Source: Mactromeris polynyma (taxonomy: Eukaryota; Mollusca; Bivalvia; Venerida; Mactridae). Taken from it: 64,000 nt of DNA. The notes beneath the pieces are model-generated. The model did not search any database. It saw only the letters and a list, made by a program, of their open reading frames with translations, and was not told the DNA's origin. Within the stretch, counting starts at the first letter, position 1. Each line of letters starts with the position of its first letter. The stretch covers positions 33,918,619 to 33,982,618 of the forward strand of contig JASFXZ010000001.1 of the NCBI GenBank assembly GCA_032209605.1, in the 5' to 3' direction. The translations under genes were made by a program, and so were the position numbers. Positions 1 through 12,700 of the stretch are shown here, piece by piece.

Positions 1-179
1 CGTTCAGTCGTATTGTCACGGAATACAAACGTGAAGTCGTATTGTCACAGAGAGCAATTGTGCATTCGTATTGTCACGGAATGCAAACGTACAGTCGTAT
101 TGTCACGGAGAGCAAACGTGCGTTCGTATTTTCACGGACAGCAAACGTGCTTTCGTATTGTCACGGAGAGCAAACACCT
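1..179. repeat. 29-base minisatellite, truncated at the window edge
   Basis: Six or more copies of a 29-base unit containing TCGTATTGTCACGGAGAGCA, with starts at 8, 37, 66, 95, 124 and 153. Copies alternate between 'GGAATGCAAACG' and 'GGAGAGCAAACG' forms. The array begins before base 1. It lies in a chitin synthase intron. The plus-strand open frame across it is a by-product of the repeat. Confidence 0.95.
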
Positions 180-637
180 CTCCCAAGGTTGAAACCCAAG
201 AACCTTCAGTTTGACAATCCAGTTCTCTCCCACCTGATATAACCTAGCGGGCTCGTTAGCCCCAATAACCTCCATTATACAGTACATCAGTTAACACTTT
301 ATCTATACCATTGTCAGCCACTGAATTTCTTACTCTACACTTTAGCACAGAATAACCGCTTCATAAATTCCTTCCTAAGATTTCCAAAATGTATAATAGT
401 CACCTACGTACTTATGTAAAATAAAAGCGATATAATTTAGAAAAATATACAATGCAGACTCTCCTGAATAATACTTCTGAGGGACGCAAATTTTGGCTGT
501 TGTTGAGATGTTTTTTCTTTAGAGAGCAGTAAAAAATTGCTATGGGAAAATTGTAATATTGCAGTAAATATGTTGTGATTCAATAGTGTGACTCTGAAAA
601 TGTTGCACCGTAGAATGGTGCGAGTGTGGCTACTTAC
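180..637. other. Intron remainder, nothing recognised
   Basis: AT-rich sequence between the 29-base array and the donor at 637. Scanned on the minus strand for the next chitin synthase exon; none was seen. Confidence 0.5.
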
Positions 638-740
638 CTCAACGAATCATCTATACAATCCATTAGATCCGAGACAAACATGTTAGGAACCAAAGTGTCA
701 TCATCAGATAGCTCCATAGCATCGTCGAAAAATATATGAG
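638..740 (-). CDS. Myosin-chitin synthase exon: AHIFFDDA segment
   Basis: A 103-base exon (2 bases, 33 codons, 2 bases) with TTATTGTAG acceptor and GTAAGT donor. The peptide is HIFFDDAMELSDDD, then TLVPNMFVSDLMDCIDDSL. Together with the Ala split across the junction it gives AHIFFDDA, the first strongly conserved catalytic-domain motif of animal chitin synthases. This is the last exon of the gene in the window; bases 1-637 showed no further exon, so the next lies to the left. Confidence 0.9.
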
Positions 741-3700
741 CTACAATAATCGTAAAACGTGGTGAATATAAACATGGTATATATACGAGTATATGTATAA
801 CTTACGGGTGTGAGTTGGTCTTAACTCACTCAGTTTACATCGAGTAACAACGAATTTTACAACTTAAATCAATCATGAACATCTTATCAACTACCCTCAA
901 ATGCTAGTTCCGGGATGACTAGCCCATACTCGCGTGTATCAGGATATGTTTAACCACACCAAAGGCAGGATTCAAAATCACAACCTGCGATACAACAGCT
1001 CGACTAATTGACCACCATACGCAGCTTTCCGTGCCTTGTAGTTGGCTTATCGCAGTGGATTGTCTCCCTTGAAAATGACCCGAAAATCGATATCGAGTTT
1101 CCAGCTCTACCAGTTTCGATCAATAGATTATAGAGGGAATTTATTTTCATACGTAAATTTTAACACTATCTTAATGCATGTACTAGAATATTTTAGCAGT
1201 TATGACAATATTCCTCTCTTTCATTTAGTGTAAAAATATTTATTCTTACTAACATCTTCTTGCTTCCAATTTGATTTTAAAAGTATCACCTTTCATACAT
1301 AGAACATAGAGTAAAAATCAGTAAAAGTGTCAATTTCCAAAAGTTTAGGGGCTAATAAATCATATTTTCCAATGAGTGAAAACATTTTAGCAGTTATGTC
1401 TGTTTAAGTATGCCAGCCAGGTGTTATTTTTATTCACACAATATCAGTGAGATAATTAGTTGTTAACAATCTTCTAGTTTATCGAACATATTAAAGTAAA
1501 ATTATTTGAAAACTGAGGTTAATTTATTTACGCGACATAACCTTCAACTAAATTCCCCTTGAAAGTAAACACGACTATACATGATGCAATAAAAGCGACA
1601 TTCGCATTTAAACGCCATTCTTTTCACGATCAAATTAAAACTACCCCGTGGAACTTCAATATTTCAACTTTAATACTATTTTTTCAACGATGTGGAAACC
1701 ACACATCCATGTTTTCTTACCTTCAAATTCATAATAGTCGGGATCACGTATTTTGTAAAATTTCTGAGCCAAGTAGCGACCACTGTGATCTATGTCAATC
1801 CTATAAAATAAAACACAATGAATGCACATTCATTTTATAGTATTTGTATTCAGATATGGCTCCTTACATATCATATTATGATATAGCAAGTATACTGGCG
1901 GTGGAGAATAATTACGTTTTAGATAGGCGTCCGTCCGTCTGTCGTCCATACCATATCGTATCAGTTCTATATGTACCACAATCATTATCTTATACAGGGG
2001 GCGTATCATTTCGCTATTCTATGACAGTCCGAACACACATTTTAATCATTTCTGTTCAATATCAAGATCACATGACGAGTCAAATGTCGCACAGATAGCT
2101 TGAAGGAAACATTCGTTTTTCGTGTAACAGACAAAAAGCAGTTCGTGTTGCAGACGACGCTGAATATTTATTCATGGAGTTCCTATGGCATCGCTTGAGA
2201 CCACTAGCAATTATTTAAATTTATTAAACTCACTTAATGAGTGTTGTGTTCAATGTTTTGCGTAAAATTCCAAGTAACAATATTGGCATGTCTGATGTAC
2301 GACATTAGAACTACCACGTTTATAGACAATCTGTCTCTAGATTATAATTAAATATCTGTCTTATCACTCGTTGAAGACCATAAACATTTTAACCACGTGT
2401 TTAAGCAGTCAGCAAGGTGACAGTTTGCGTGTCAACAACCAACGGTTGCAGATTTCAAACGCTACGTTAATGTCCATCATGGAACTACGTGTTTTCTTGT
2501 TTCTTAATTTAGTACACCGTTCATGTATATGTAGTCTGTATTAAATGGCGAAACGTTTCTATGACCTTGACATGTGGTCCAATAGTACAATCGTCATTTT
2601 CGATGTAATATTCACTATATGTACAGCATTTAAATTTTGACGGAATAAATTATCAAGGATGTGCAGCAATAGAACATCTAATATAAAATAATTATGACAA
2701 TACCTAAGTCTCCTAATTAGTTACTGTATTCATATCGGATAATTATCGGTTTTGTTAAAATTGCCAGCTGGAAAAAATGATTCATGGTTCAATTTGAACC
2801 ATTTAACAGTATATGGTGGAATTTACCTAAATATAGATTTAAGCAGATTTGTCATTTCTACTCTCGTCTCGTGCCACATTGTCGCGCATGCGTAGATCTG
2901 TGGAACAATATCATCGCCCTTGTAATGTTCTACATCCGGGTCATCAATATCACCATCAACTTCCTGTGCTATGCTGGAATCTTGGTCATTACGTCTGCGT
3001 CTTAACATCAACGATTGTTCTAGAAGTATTCCGCATCGCAGTGGTGTCACAAACAACCTACGCATAAGGAACAGAGAATACTTCAGTTTAATGTTGCAAT
3101 CTACTCAATTCTGACTACCAATATGTCACTAATTCTGATGAAATGTCGCTGCTGGTGTGTAATAATACTCCTCTAAATAAATTTAGGTGTCTAATTCAGT
3201 GAGTAGCAGATATGACCAGAATGAGCGCATTGTTTCTAATTTATATCAAACAAGAGCATCTGCATTCTGCTTAACTATGTTTATATCCGTGTGTGTCTGG
3301 GTACCAGTGAACAAAATTACACCCACTGTCTCTCTATATGACAATCATTTTGTGCGTTTTAAACGTTATTTTATGCCTGCAAATACACGTCTCATAATTT
3401 AAGTCATTGTCAAAATTTACGTTCATTCGTTCACTAGCTATTGCTGGAAATCAAATTTGTTATTGCCATTTTATGAAATGATAGGCTTTCCAATTCCCTG
3501 TCATTTATATTAATGGATTATGAGTTTCCATTATATTTTACAATGTAATTTCAAATTTATGAAGTTGTTTATCATTCTCTGAAACTACATAGATACGCAG
3601 CGTCCTTGGAAATTCATTCAACACTATATATAGCGTTTTATATTTTTGACTTAATTAATGTTCGGGTCTTTGGACGGAATTAATTTATACTGACCTATCT

Positions 3701-6700
3701 ATCTTTTCCATTCTACCGTTGCCAGGGAACCAGATGTATGACGTCACATAGATTTCGGACAGCCATACTACGCCAAGCCAAGCCAGATGTAAAATCCACA
3801 AACTACCAGTTGATTCCATACCAATCCAAACGAATGGTCCAGTGGGTAGAAACTTGTATATGTTCTGTAACACGACTATACACACACACGCTGGTGTAGT
3901 GAACGTCAATGGAAGAGAAAACCCGATCATTTGCATACATAGTTTACACGCTGTGCTTGCAAAATAAGCTTCGACTGAACTGCTCAGAATTTGTAAATAT
4001 AAGACGCCATACTGCTCAAAATGGCGTCTCCATTCGGCGGATAATTGAAACATTTGTTGTGACCCTTCGTCTCCTTCAGATGTGATCGACTCTTCGATAA
4101 TTCCCTCCGTCCCCGGTATTTGAGTGGTTGAATCATTAGATGAAGTTACATTGTTCTCAAATCGGAGTCTTTCAATATCGGTGTAAGCCTGTGCAGAAGG
4201 TAAGTCTAAATTCTCCACGACATGATTGTCGGAAGCTTGACTTATTCCCACCAGCGACTTAGAGAAGGTCAGGTTAAATTGAAATCGAGGATGAAGAATG
4301 AACGCAAAAGCAATAACCCACGCAATTTTCCAAACGTTAGCAAACGTGTATAACCTATTCCGCGAGTGGTGCAAATGTTTCTTCCATGCTTTAAAGTTTA
4401 TGTTCTTACCAAATATGGTAATATCACCTTCCACAAAATTTTCCCAGTAAGATAATGATATTAAAAACAAGGCAATTGGTAGTTCGTACATAACATCACC
4501 AGGGAAGTATTCAGACGACAAAGGTGTTCTTGGAACAATCACGTTTACGTCATTGTATATAACTTTGTTCCTGACGATCAGTTTTTCTGCTGACGTCATA
4601 GTTATGTGGAACATATGACTAAGGACAATACTACCGATCTGAATCAATAAGGCTCCTAGATTCAGAAGAAATATCGAACATTTTCTTGCAAGTCTGGTGT
4701 TGGGGTCCCGGCCTTCGAATATAATTTTAAGAAAAGCCGGGACACAGTAAATGTTTCCCAGTACTATACAACATCTCATCATGTCTAACATGGGTAGTAC
4801 TCGAAACACAAGCAGGCTCAACCCGAAAGTGTGAAGTAGTTCCATAAAAAGGACCTGAAATGGAATTAATTCATGGTAAAAATACAATATGGCGGAACGA
4901 GTAATAAAGTAATTGCGACTTAGTTCCTAGTATAATTACTCCAGACATCATAAATCTGCTAATGTGTACGCTTATGGACAAATACGGATCTGTTTTGGAG
5001 CATTTGATGGATGTTATTATGCAGAAGTATGGTATCCCTGGCGGTAACTAGGAACTGAAAGCTTTTCGTTTATTCACAAAAAAGATACAAATTTGTACAT
5101 AAATCAAAGCTACGCAAAACATCGCAAATTTAGGCATGTAACTGAAACGCGAGAAGTCTCTCTAGAAGCATGTTTTTATTAACAAAAAAGAAAACAATCG
5201 CATATCGATATTCCAATGCTTGACCCAACATTTTCTCAAATGCTTATTTCATGAAGGTAGATCTGAATCCAGAATTAGAAAATAGAAATTAGTTACGAAA
5301 ATGTATATGAATGCCATATAAACACCTTTAATGTCTACAAGTTTTTTTCAATTACCGACTTAAATGTAGATATTTTAAGCGGGAAGTGCCGGATATTTTA
5401 AAAAAGGACAGAAAATCATTTTCACAGACCTTATCTAGCAGTGGATGCGATACGTTTTGTGATAGGGCAATCCTTTTACGTCCATTCAATGCTTTTCTCG
5501 GGAAGGAGTTTAGCGATGGTTTAATCCCTTTTAACGTGAACATGTTTTTACTAATATCTAAAAGGCTTTTGAAATAAATTCTACGTGATGCGAGGAGGAT
5601 ATCAACAGTGTTTTTTTTACCCACAAAAAAATATATTTCATGCTAACTAGACATTGTATCAAAACATGAAGCCGTACTTACTGATGCTAGTAATGGAAGT
5701 GAAGGCCATGCGGTGCTTCCAAATAAAGATTTAGCAGTGTAAACTATGGCTCCCAATGCGTAGGGAAAACACATACTGATGATCAACATTGTCTTGGTTG
5801 GCCATGTTGATTCTTGCGAGCTTTCCTGAAGTTTTTAGGATAGACATAATATAAAACACACTTGTGATGCAGATTATTTTGCGCATTAAAGTTTGACCAT
5901 AATATACCCAATTGGAATTGATTTAAATAAAGCTCGATGTTCATATTTCTATCGTCACATTTAATCTCTGTGCTATAACGACTTCATATTTGTGCTATTG
6001 TTTACTACCTGGTCTAGAAAAGAAATTATTGATGCTAAAAGTAAGTGGTTCTTTTCTTTTCTCCTGTCTTCGAACAAACATAATGAGATATTTTGTGACA
6101 GATGGTCGTAATATGCAAGTCCTTGGTGTTCACTAATGTACAGGAAGGTATATACCGTTTATGTAATGTAAGTTGATATACTGTTTATGTAATTTGAGTG
6201 ACTTGTAGAAACTGTTTATTTAATGTGAGTGAAATGTATAAACTGTTTATGTAATGTGAGTGAAATGTAGGAACTGTTTATGTTATGTAACTTTATATAC
6301 TGTTTATGTAATGCGAGTGAAAGATGGAAACTGTTTATGTAATGTGAGTGAACTGTAGAAACCGTTTATGTAATGTGAGTAAAATGTAGCAACTATTTAT
6401 GTAATGTGAGTGTAATGTAGAAACTGTTTATGTAATGTGAGTGTAATGTAGAAACTGTTTATGTAATGTGAGTGTAATGTAGAAACTGTTTATGTAATGT
6501 GAGTGTAATGTAGAAACTATTTATGTAATGTGAGTGTAATGTAGAAACTATTTATGTAATGTGAGTGTAATGTAGAAACTATTTATGTAATGTGAGTGTA
6601 ATGTAGAAACTATTTATGTAATGTGAAAACTATTTTTGTTATGTAAGTTTATGTGCTGTTATGTAATGTGAGTGAAATGTGGAAATTGTTTATGTAATGT

Positions 6701-9700
6701 GAGTGAAATGTGGAAACTGTTTATGTAATGTGAGTGTAATGTGAAAACTATTTATGTTACGTAAGTTTATGTGATGTTTATGTAATGTGAGTGAAATGTG
6801 GAAACTGTTTATGTAATGTGAGTGCAATGTGGAAACTGTTTATGTAATGTGAGTGAAATGTAGAAACTGTTTATGTAATGTGAGTGAAATGTGGAAACTG
6901 TTTATGTAATGTGAGTGAAATGTAGAAACTGTTTATGTAATGTGAGTGAAATGTAGAAACTGTTTATGTAATGTGAGTGAAATGTAAAAACTGTTTATGT
7001 AATGTGAGTGAATTGTTGAAATTGTTTATATGCTGTTTATGTGATGTAAGTGGAATATTGAAAGTGTTTACGTACAGTAAGTGAATTTTGTAAATGTTTA
7101 CATGTGTATACTTGGTGAAATTGTATATATACTGTGATTGAAATTGTTTTGTCAGTAAAATATCGAAATTGTATATATGCTGTAATGTGACTGAAATGCT
7201 GAAAGTATTTAGTGAATGGAATTGTTTATGTAATGTGAGTGAAACGTCTATGTTTAAATGTTGAATTTTGTTTACATACGATGAAAAAGAAATAAATTTT
7301 ACTAAAAAAAGACTAATATTCCAAAAATAAAATGTGATGATTATGTTGTGATCTCTATCAGGAGATGCACTGAACTCTGTATATGAGAAAAAATAAACAA
7401 TAATAAATAACAGCAAATCCGTTACCATGAGGGAACAAAGTATTAAAATAAACGCCATAAAAAGAGATAAGAACACTGGCTCTAGATTTGAATACAATAG
7501 TTTATGGACTCGACATTAGTTTCAACATAAACACTCGAATGGGTTACAGAAACTAGGTCAATATGTCAAAGTTACAGATGTTCATTTATTGTGACCACAC
7601 TTGCTGTTTTCCGACCTTACGACTTGAAGTTGGGTAGGCTGGCAAAAAATACTTCTTATTTTAACTAGACAGAGAATGTCCTGCAATAGGTCGATATAAT
7701 TATTTGGAGAGTCGGAAGGTAGATAAATCATATAAATTTGTTTTTATTTTCGCATAAACAAATAATTCAAAATATAATATATATGTTGAATATGTTGATG
7801 TTACCTTAGTAACACTAGACGTCATGATGAGAACGCACATTCGGTTGACAACAGCAGATACAAACACCACCAACAACAGAAATATATAACACGTGACTTT
7901 GAATATTTTAAACACTTTAAGGAATGCAGAACTCGTTGACACTGAATCCCGTGGCATCATCTGGAATCGGTCCCACCATCGTCTGAAACAAAATGCGTGG
8001 ATTTGTCTGATGAAAGTACTTTCAGGTTTATAGAAGGAAAAATAAAAATACTCAGAATCAAAAGGTTAGGTTATTTTCATTTCTGGGAAGGAACCATACC
8101 CGCTAAACATGCTACTAAAACAGAAACGTATATGTATTCATGATAATTATATATATTTATATTTTATAGACATTTAATTGTGTAAGAGATTAAGCCGGTG
8201 AACAATGCTTGATGGTTATTTGACACAATCTACACAAAATCAATCAGCAACACTTATAAGATATCATGGTTAATACGACAATCGCAATTCAGTTGCTGAA
8301 ATATAGTCAGATGTAATCAACATGTAGCGTATTGACGTAATCTCCAAAACTGAGATAAGTATTATTTTACAAACAAAAATACAGTTCGTTTATCTTAGAA
8401 CAATAATTATTCGTTCTGTATATTCTGCAAAAATAGCTATAGGATAATTAGTCGGAAATATTATTTCCAGTATTATCCATGTTTGTGATTGGTATGAAAT
8501 TAGTAGCAATAACAGTAGTAACAACAGTGTTACTGCTACCTTACACAGCTAGCAGCGTTAGCAGTAAAGCTGCTGAGAAAAAGTACGCTAATGTCAACAC
8601 TAAGATCAATAATACTGCTACATTACACAGCTAGCAGCGTTAGCAGTAATACTGCTGAGAAAAAGTACGCTATGTCAACACTAAGATCAATATTACTGCT
8701 ACCTTACACAGCTAGCAGCGTTAGCAGTAATACTGCTGAGAAAAAGTACGCTAATGTCAACACTAAGATCAATATTACTGCTACCTTACACAGCTAGCAG
8801 CGTTAGCAGTAATACTGCTGAGAAAAAGTACGCTAATGTCAACACTAAGATCAATATTACTGCTACCTTACACAGCTAGCAGCGTTAGCAGTAATACTGC
8901 TGAGAAAAAGTACGCTACTGTCAACACTAAGATCAATATTACTGCTACCTTACACAGCTAGCAGCGTTAGCAGTAAAGCTGCTGAGAAAAAGTACGCTAC
9001 AGTCAACACTTAGATCAATATTACTGCTACCTTACACAGCTAGCAGCGTTAGCAGTAAAGCTGCTGAGAAAAAGTACGCTTATGTCAACACTAAGATCAA
9101 TATTACTGCTACCTTCCACAGCTAGCAGCGTTAGCAGTAAAGCTGCTGAGAAAAAGTACGCTAATGTCAACACTAAGATCAATATTACTGCTACCTTCCA
9201 CAGCTAGCAGCGTTAGCAGTAAAGCTGCTGAGAAAAAGTACGCTACAGTCAACACTTAGATCAATATTACTGCTACCTTACACAGCTAGCAGCGTTAGCA
9301 GTAATACTGCTGAGAAAAAGTACGCTTATGTCAACACTATGATCAATATTACTGATACCTTCCACAGCTAGCAGCGTTAGCAGTAAAGCTGCTGAGAAAA
9401 AGTACGCTTATGTCAACACTATGATCAATATTACTGCTACCTTCCACAGCTAGCAGCGTTAGCAGTAAAGCTGCTGAGAAAAAGTACGCTTATGTCAACA
9501 CTATGATCAATATTACTGCTACCTTCCACAGCTAGCAGCGTTAGCAGTAATACTGCTGAGAAAAAGTACGCTACTGTCAACACTAAGATCAATATTACTG
9601 CTACCTTCCACAGTTAGCATCGTTAGCAGTAATACTGCTGAGAAAAAGTACGCAACTGTCAACACTAAGATCAATATTACTGCTACCTTCCACAGCTAGC

Positions 9701-12700
9701 ATCGTTAGCAGTAATACTGCTGAGAAAAAGTACGCTACTGTCAACACTTAGATCAATATTACTGCTACCTTCCACAGCTAGCAACGTTAGCAGTAATACT
9801 GCTGAGAAAAAGTACGCTACTGTCAACACTTAGAGCAATATTACTGCTACCTTCCACAGCTAGCATCGTTAGCAGTAATACTGCTGAGAAAAAGTACGCT
9901 ACTGTCAACACTAAGATCAATATTACTGCTACCTTCCACAGTAAGCATCGTTAGCAGTAATACTGCTGAGAAAAAGTACGCTACTGTCAACACTTAGATC
10001 AATATTACTACTACCTTCCACAGCTAGCATCGTTAGCAGTAATACTGCTGAGAAAAAGTACGCTACTGTCAACACTTAGATCAATATTACTGCTACCTTC
10101 CACAGCTAGCATCGTTAGCAGTAATACTGCTGAGGAAAAGTACGCTACTGTCAACACTTAGATCAATATTACTGCTACCTTCCACAGCTAGCATCGTTAG
10201 CAGTAATACTGCTGAGGAAAAGTACGCTACTGTCAACACTAAGATCAATATTACTGCTACCTTCCACAGCTAGCATCGTTAGCAGTAATACTGCTGAGAA
10301 AAAGTACGCTACTGTCAACACTTAGATCAATATTACTGCTACCTTCCACAGCTAGCATCGTTAGCAGTAATACTGCTGAGGAAAAGTACGCTACTGTCAA
10401 CACTAAGATCAATATTACTGCTACCTTCCACAGCTAGCATCGTTAGCAGTTATACTGCTGAGGAAAAGTACGCTACTGTCAACACTAAGCTACTGCTTCT
10501 TGTGGCAACACTTAACCTAAACTGAACTATAAACATTCCCACACAGATGTAGAGTAGTTACAGTCATACTACTGCCAGAACTGTTAAATGTAATAGCAAT
10601 AATACTTCTAGCACATTTACTGCAAAAAACTGCCTACTTCACACCGAATACGTTTATGAAAGGCAATATCACTTACGTGAAGTTAAGGAACGGACAAGTG
10701 ATACCTATAACCGCCTCTTACATCTCCGTGAATTACCCCTTGAATTGCAAACATCATTTTATCGTACCAGTACTTCATATAAACAGACTTCACTTAACTC
10801 AGAATTCAATAACAGCAAGTTTTTTGATACTTATATATTTATAGAATGGGAAGACGAACACTATTCTTACAGACAAACAAAATGTTTTTCTCAATTTCAA
10901 ACTATCATCAAAATACTAGAATGTGAAAGTATACATAACTCCGAAACACAAAACTTGCCACAAAATAATAGCGTCTGTTAGTTGTAATTTCCTTCAATTA
11001 CACTGAATGAAAAAAACGCGGATTTCCAATTTGTACAAATGTTTGCCGTACAAATTCCTCTACCTTGGTGGAATCAGTGCAAACCATTATCACTTAGTTA
11101 AATTGCCAATCTTACTAGGTTTGTTCATTAAGTAAATTTGTTCTAGATGCGTGAAAGTGTCTTGTTTAATAATCGAATATACATATTCACCAGTAAATAC
11201 TTACGGATCTAATGTCTTGCTCTCATACGTCCCTTTCATCTGTCAGAACGGAAAACAAACACTTTACATTGTAATACATGTAATTGAAGATAATGACAAC
11301 ATGACTGAAGAGTGTAATAAATTCGTCATTCCGTCCCATTGTGGGGTAACAATGTTCAAGATCTTTTTCTCGTAAGTCATCTCAACAGATGTATGTTTTG
11401 CTGAAATATACGCCGTTTTTTTCAATGGAATTTCGGAAAGTGGATGGGTTCATTGGGCCTAACTAGTGTTATCTGAACTATCAACCATGAAATATGAACA
11501 TGTTCCTCCACAAGCGACTAACACTTTCATCCATGAATCGGAGGTGGAGATAACTTGTCTACAGTCAAATTGTCATTGAGAACATACGGCTTACCCAAGA
11601 TCCGAACTCACGACCTCCAGTTAGGTAGTCTATCGTTCTACTGATTGAGCTAAATGGACTGGCTAACAACTGTGTGAGTGTGTAAATGGAATACACATTT
11701 CCTTCACTGTACACATTTCAAACCATGCTGTTGTAGTTTCATGTCGTTATATATCATGTCATATGTGACAGTGATACGTTGGACAGTGAACTTCACTTGG
11801 ATTTATCTTGTTTTAACATACACGGTTGTCATCAATTATATAGTATACCATCCGATGAGAGCATCGCAAATTTGCGAAAACATTTTAATAAAGCTTAATG
11901 TAACAGCTTGACAATCATACTGCGCAACTGAAATCAATATATAATGCCTCATATGGCGACAGTTGGAGATAATTTAAGACAATATTGCGTGTGCACAGTT
12001 TCATTAATTATGATTGTATCAACAAACGTGAAATATAAATGGTCAACGTGTCAGCGTAACACAATGTGGATGCCATGTTTCTCATCTGTATGATGTCTTT
12101 GCATTTATCTCCCAGAATTTCATTTTCAAAAAGAAGTGTTTTCGTTTGACGCTTGTTACATTACAATTTACTCAAACAGAGAGCTTTCAACAAACACAGT
12201 GGACCACATTATTCCCTGTACACATGTATTGTATTTGCTCACTCAGAATGAAATGAAAAAAGCCAGAGCTCAGAGGTTTCTTTTTAAACTAAAAGAAAAT
12301 CGAAGGTGATTTTCAAACGTTTTACATTGGACACTAGGTCGGAAGCACTGAAAAATATAAATTCTTAATTCTCTCAACGTCCTCATGCATTCGTTAAAAA
12401 CAAACAAACGAGAATACGATTTGCGCAATATATTCCTACGTGGTCGGATGTGTACGAGTGCACTTTGGTATTACTTTGTTACAAGACATTCAAAATAATC
12501 ATTCATCAAACTTGGCAAGATAATGTTATGCTTACCACTGGTGTTGATTGGCCTGTAACAGACGCGGATGAATACAATGTGGGTGTGTCCTCATTTTCTA
12601 GCGCGTGATGTGCCATCCAATCACTGATCAGGTTACTTGAGGCAGTGTCGGTAAACTCAACCCTCTGTGCTTCCGGTTGCCCCGATTTGATACCAAAACC

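Noticed and set aside
6964..7497. 177-codon minus-strand open frame
   Set aside because: Its C-terminal part is the 31-base tandem array read in one frame (repeated HKQF / YNF phrases); no domain or splice support.
10656..10981. Overlapping plus-strand frames in a chitin synthase intron
   Set aside because: Two overlapping frames, no homology, opposite strand to the host gene; a donor-like site at ~10672 on the minus strand gave the wrong phase for a linker exon.
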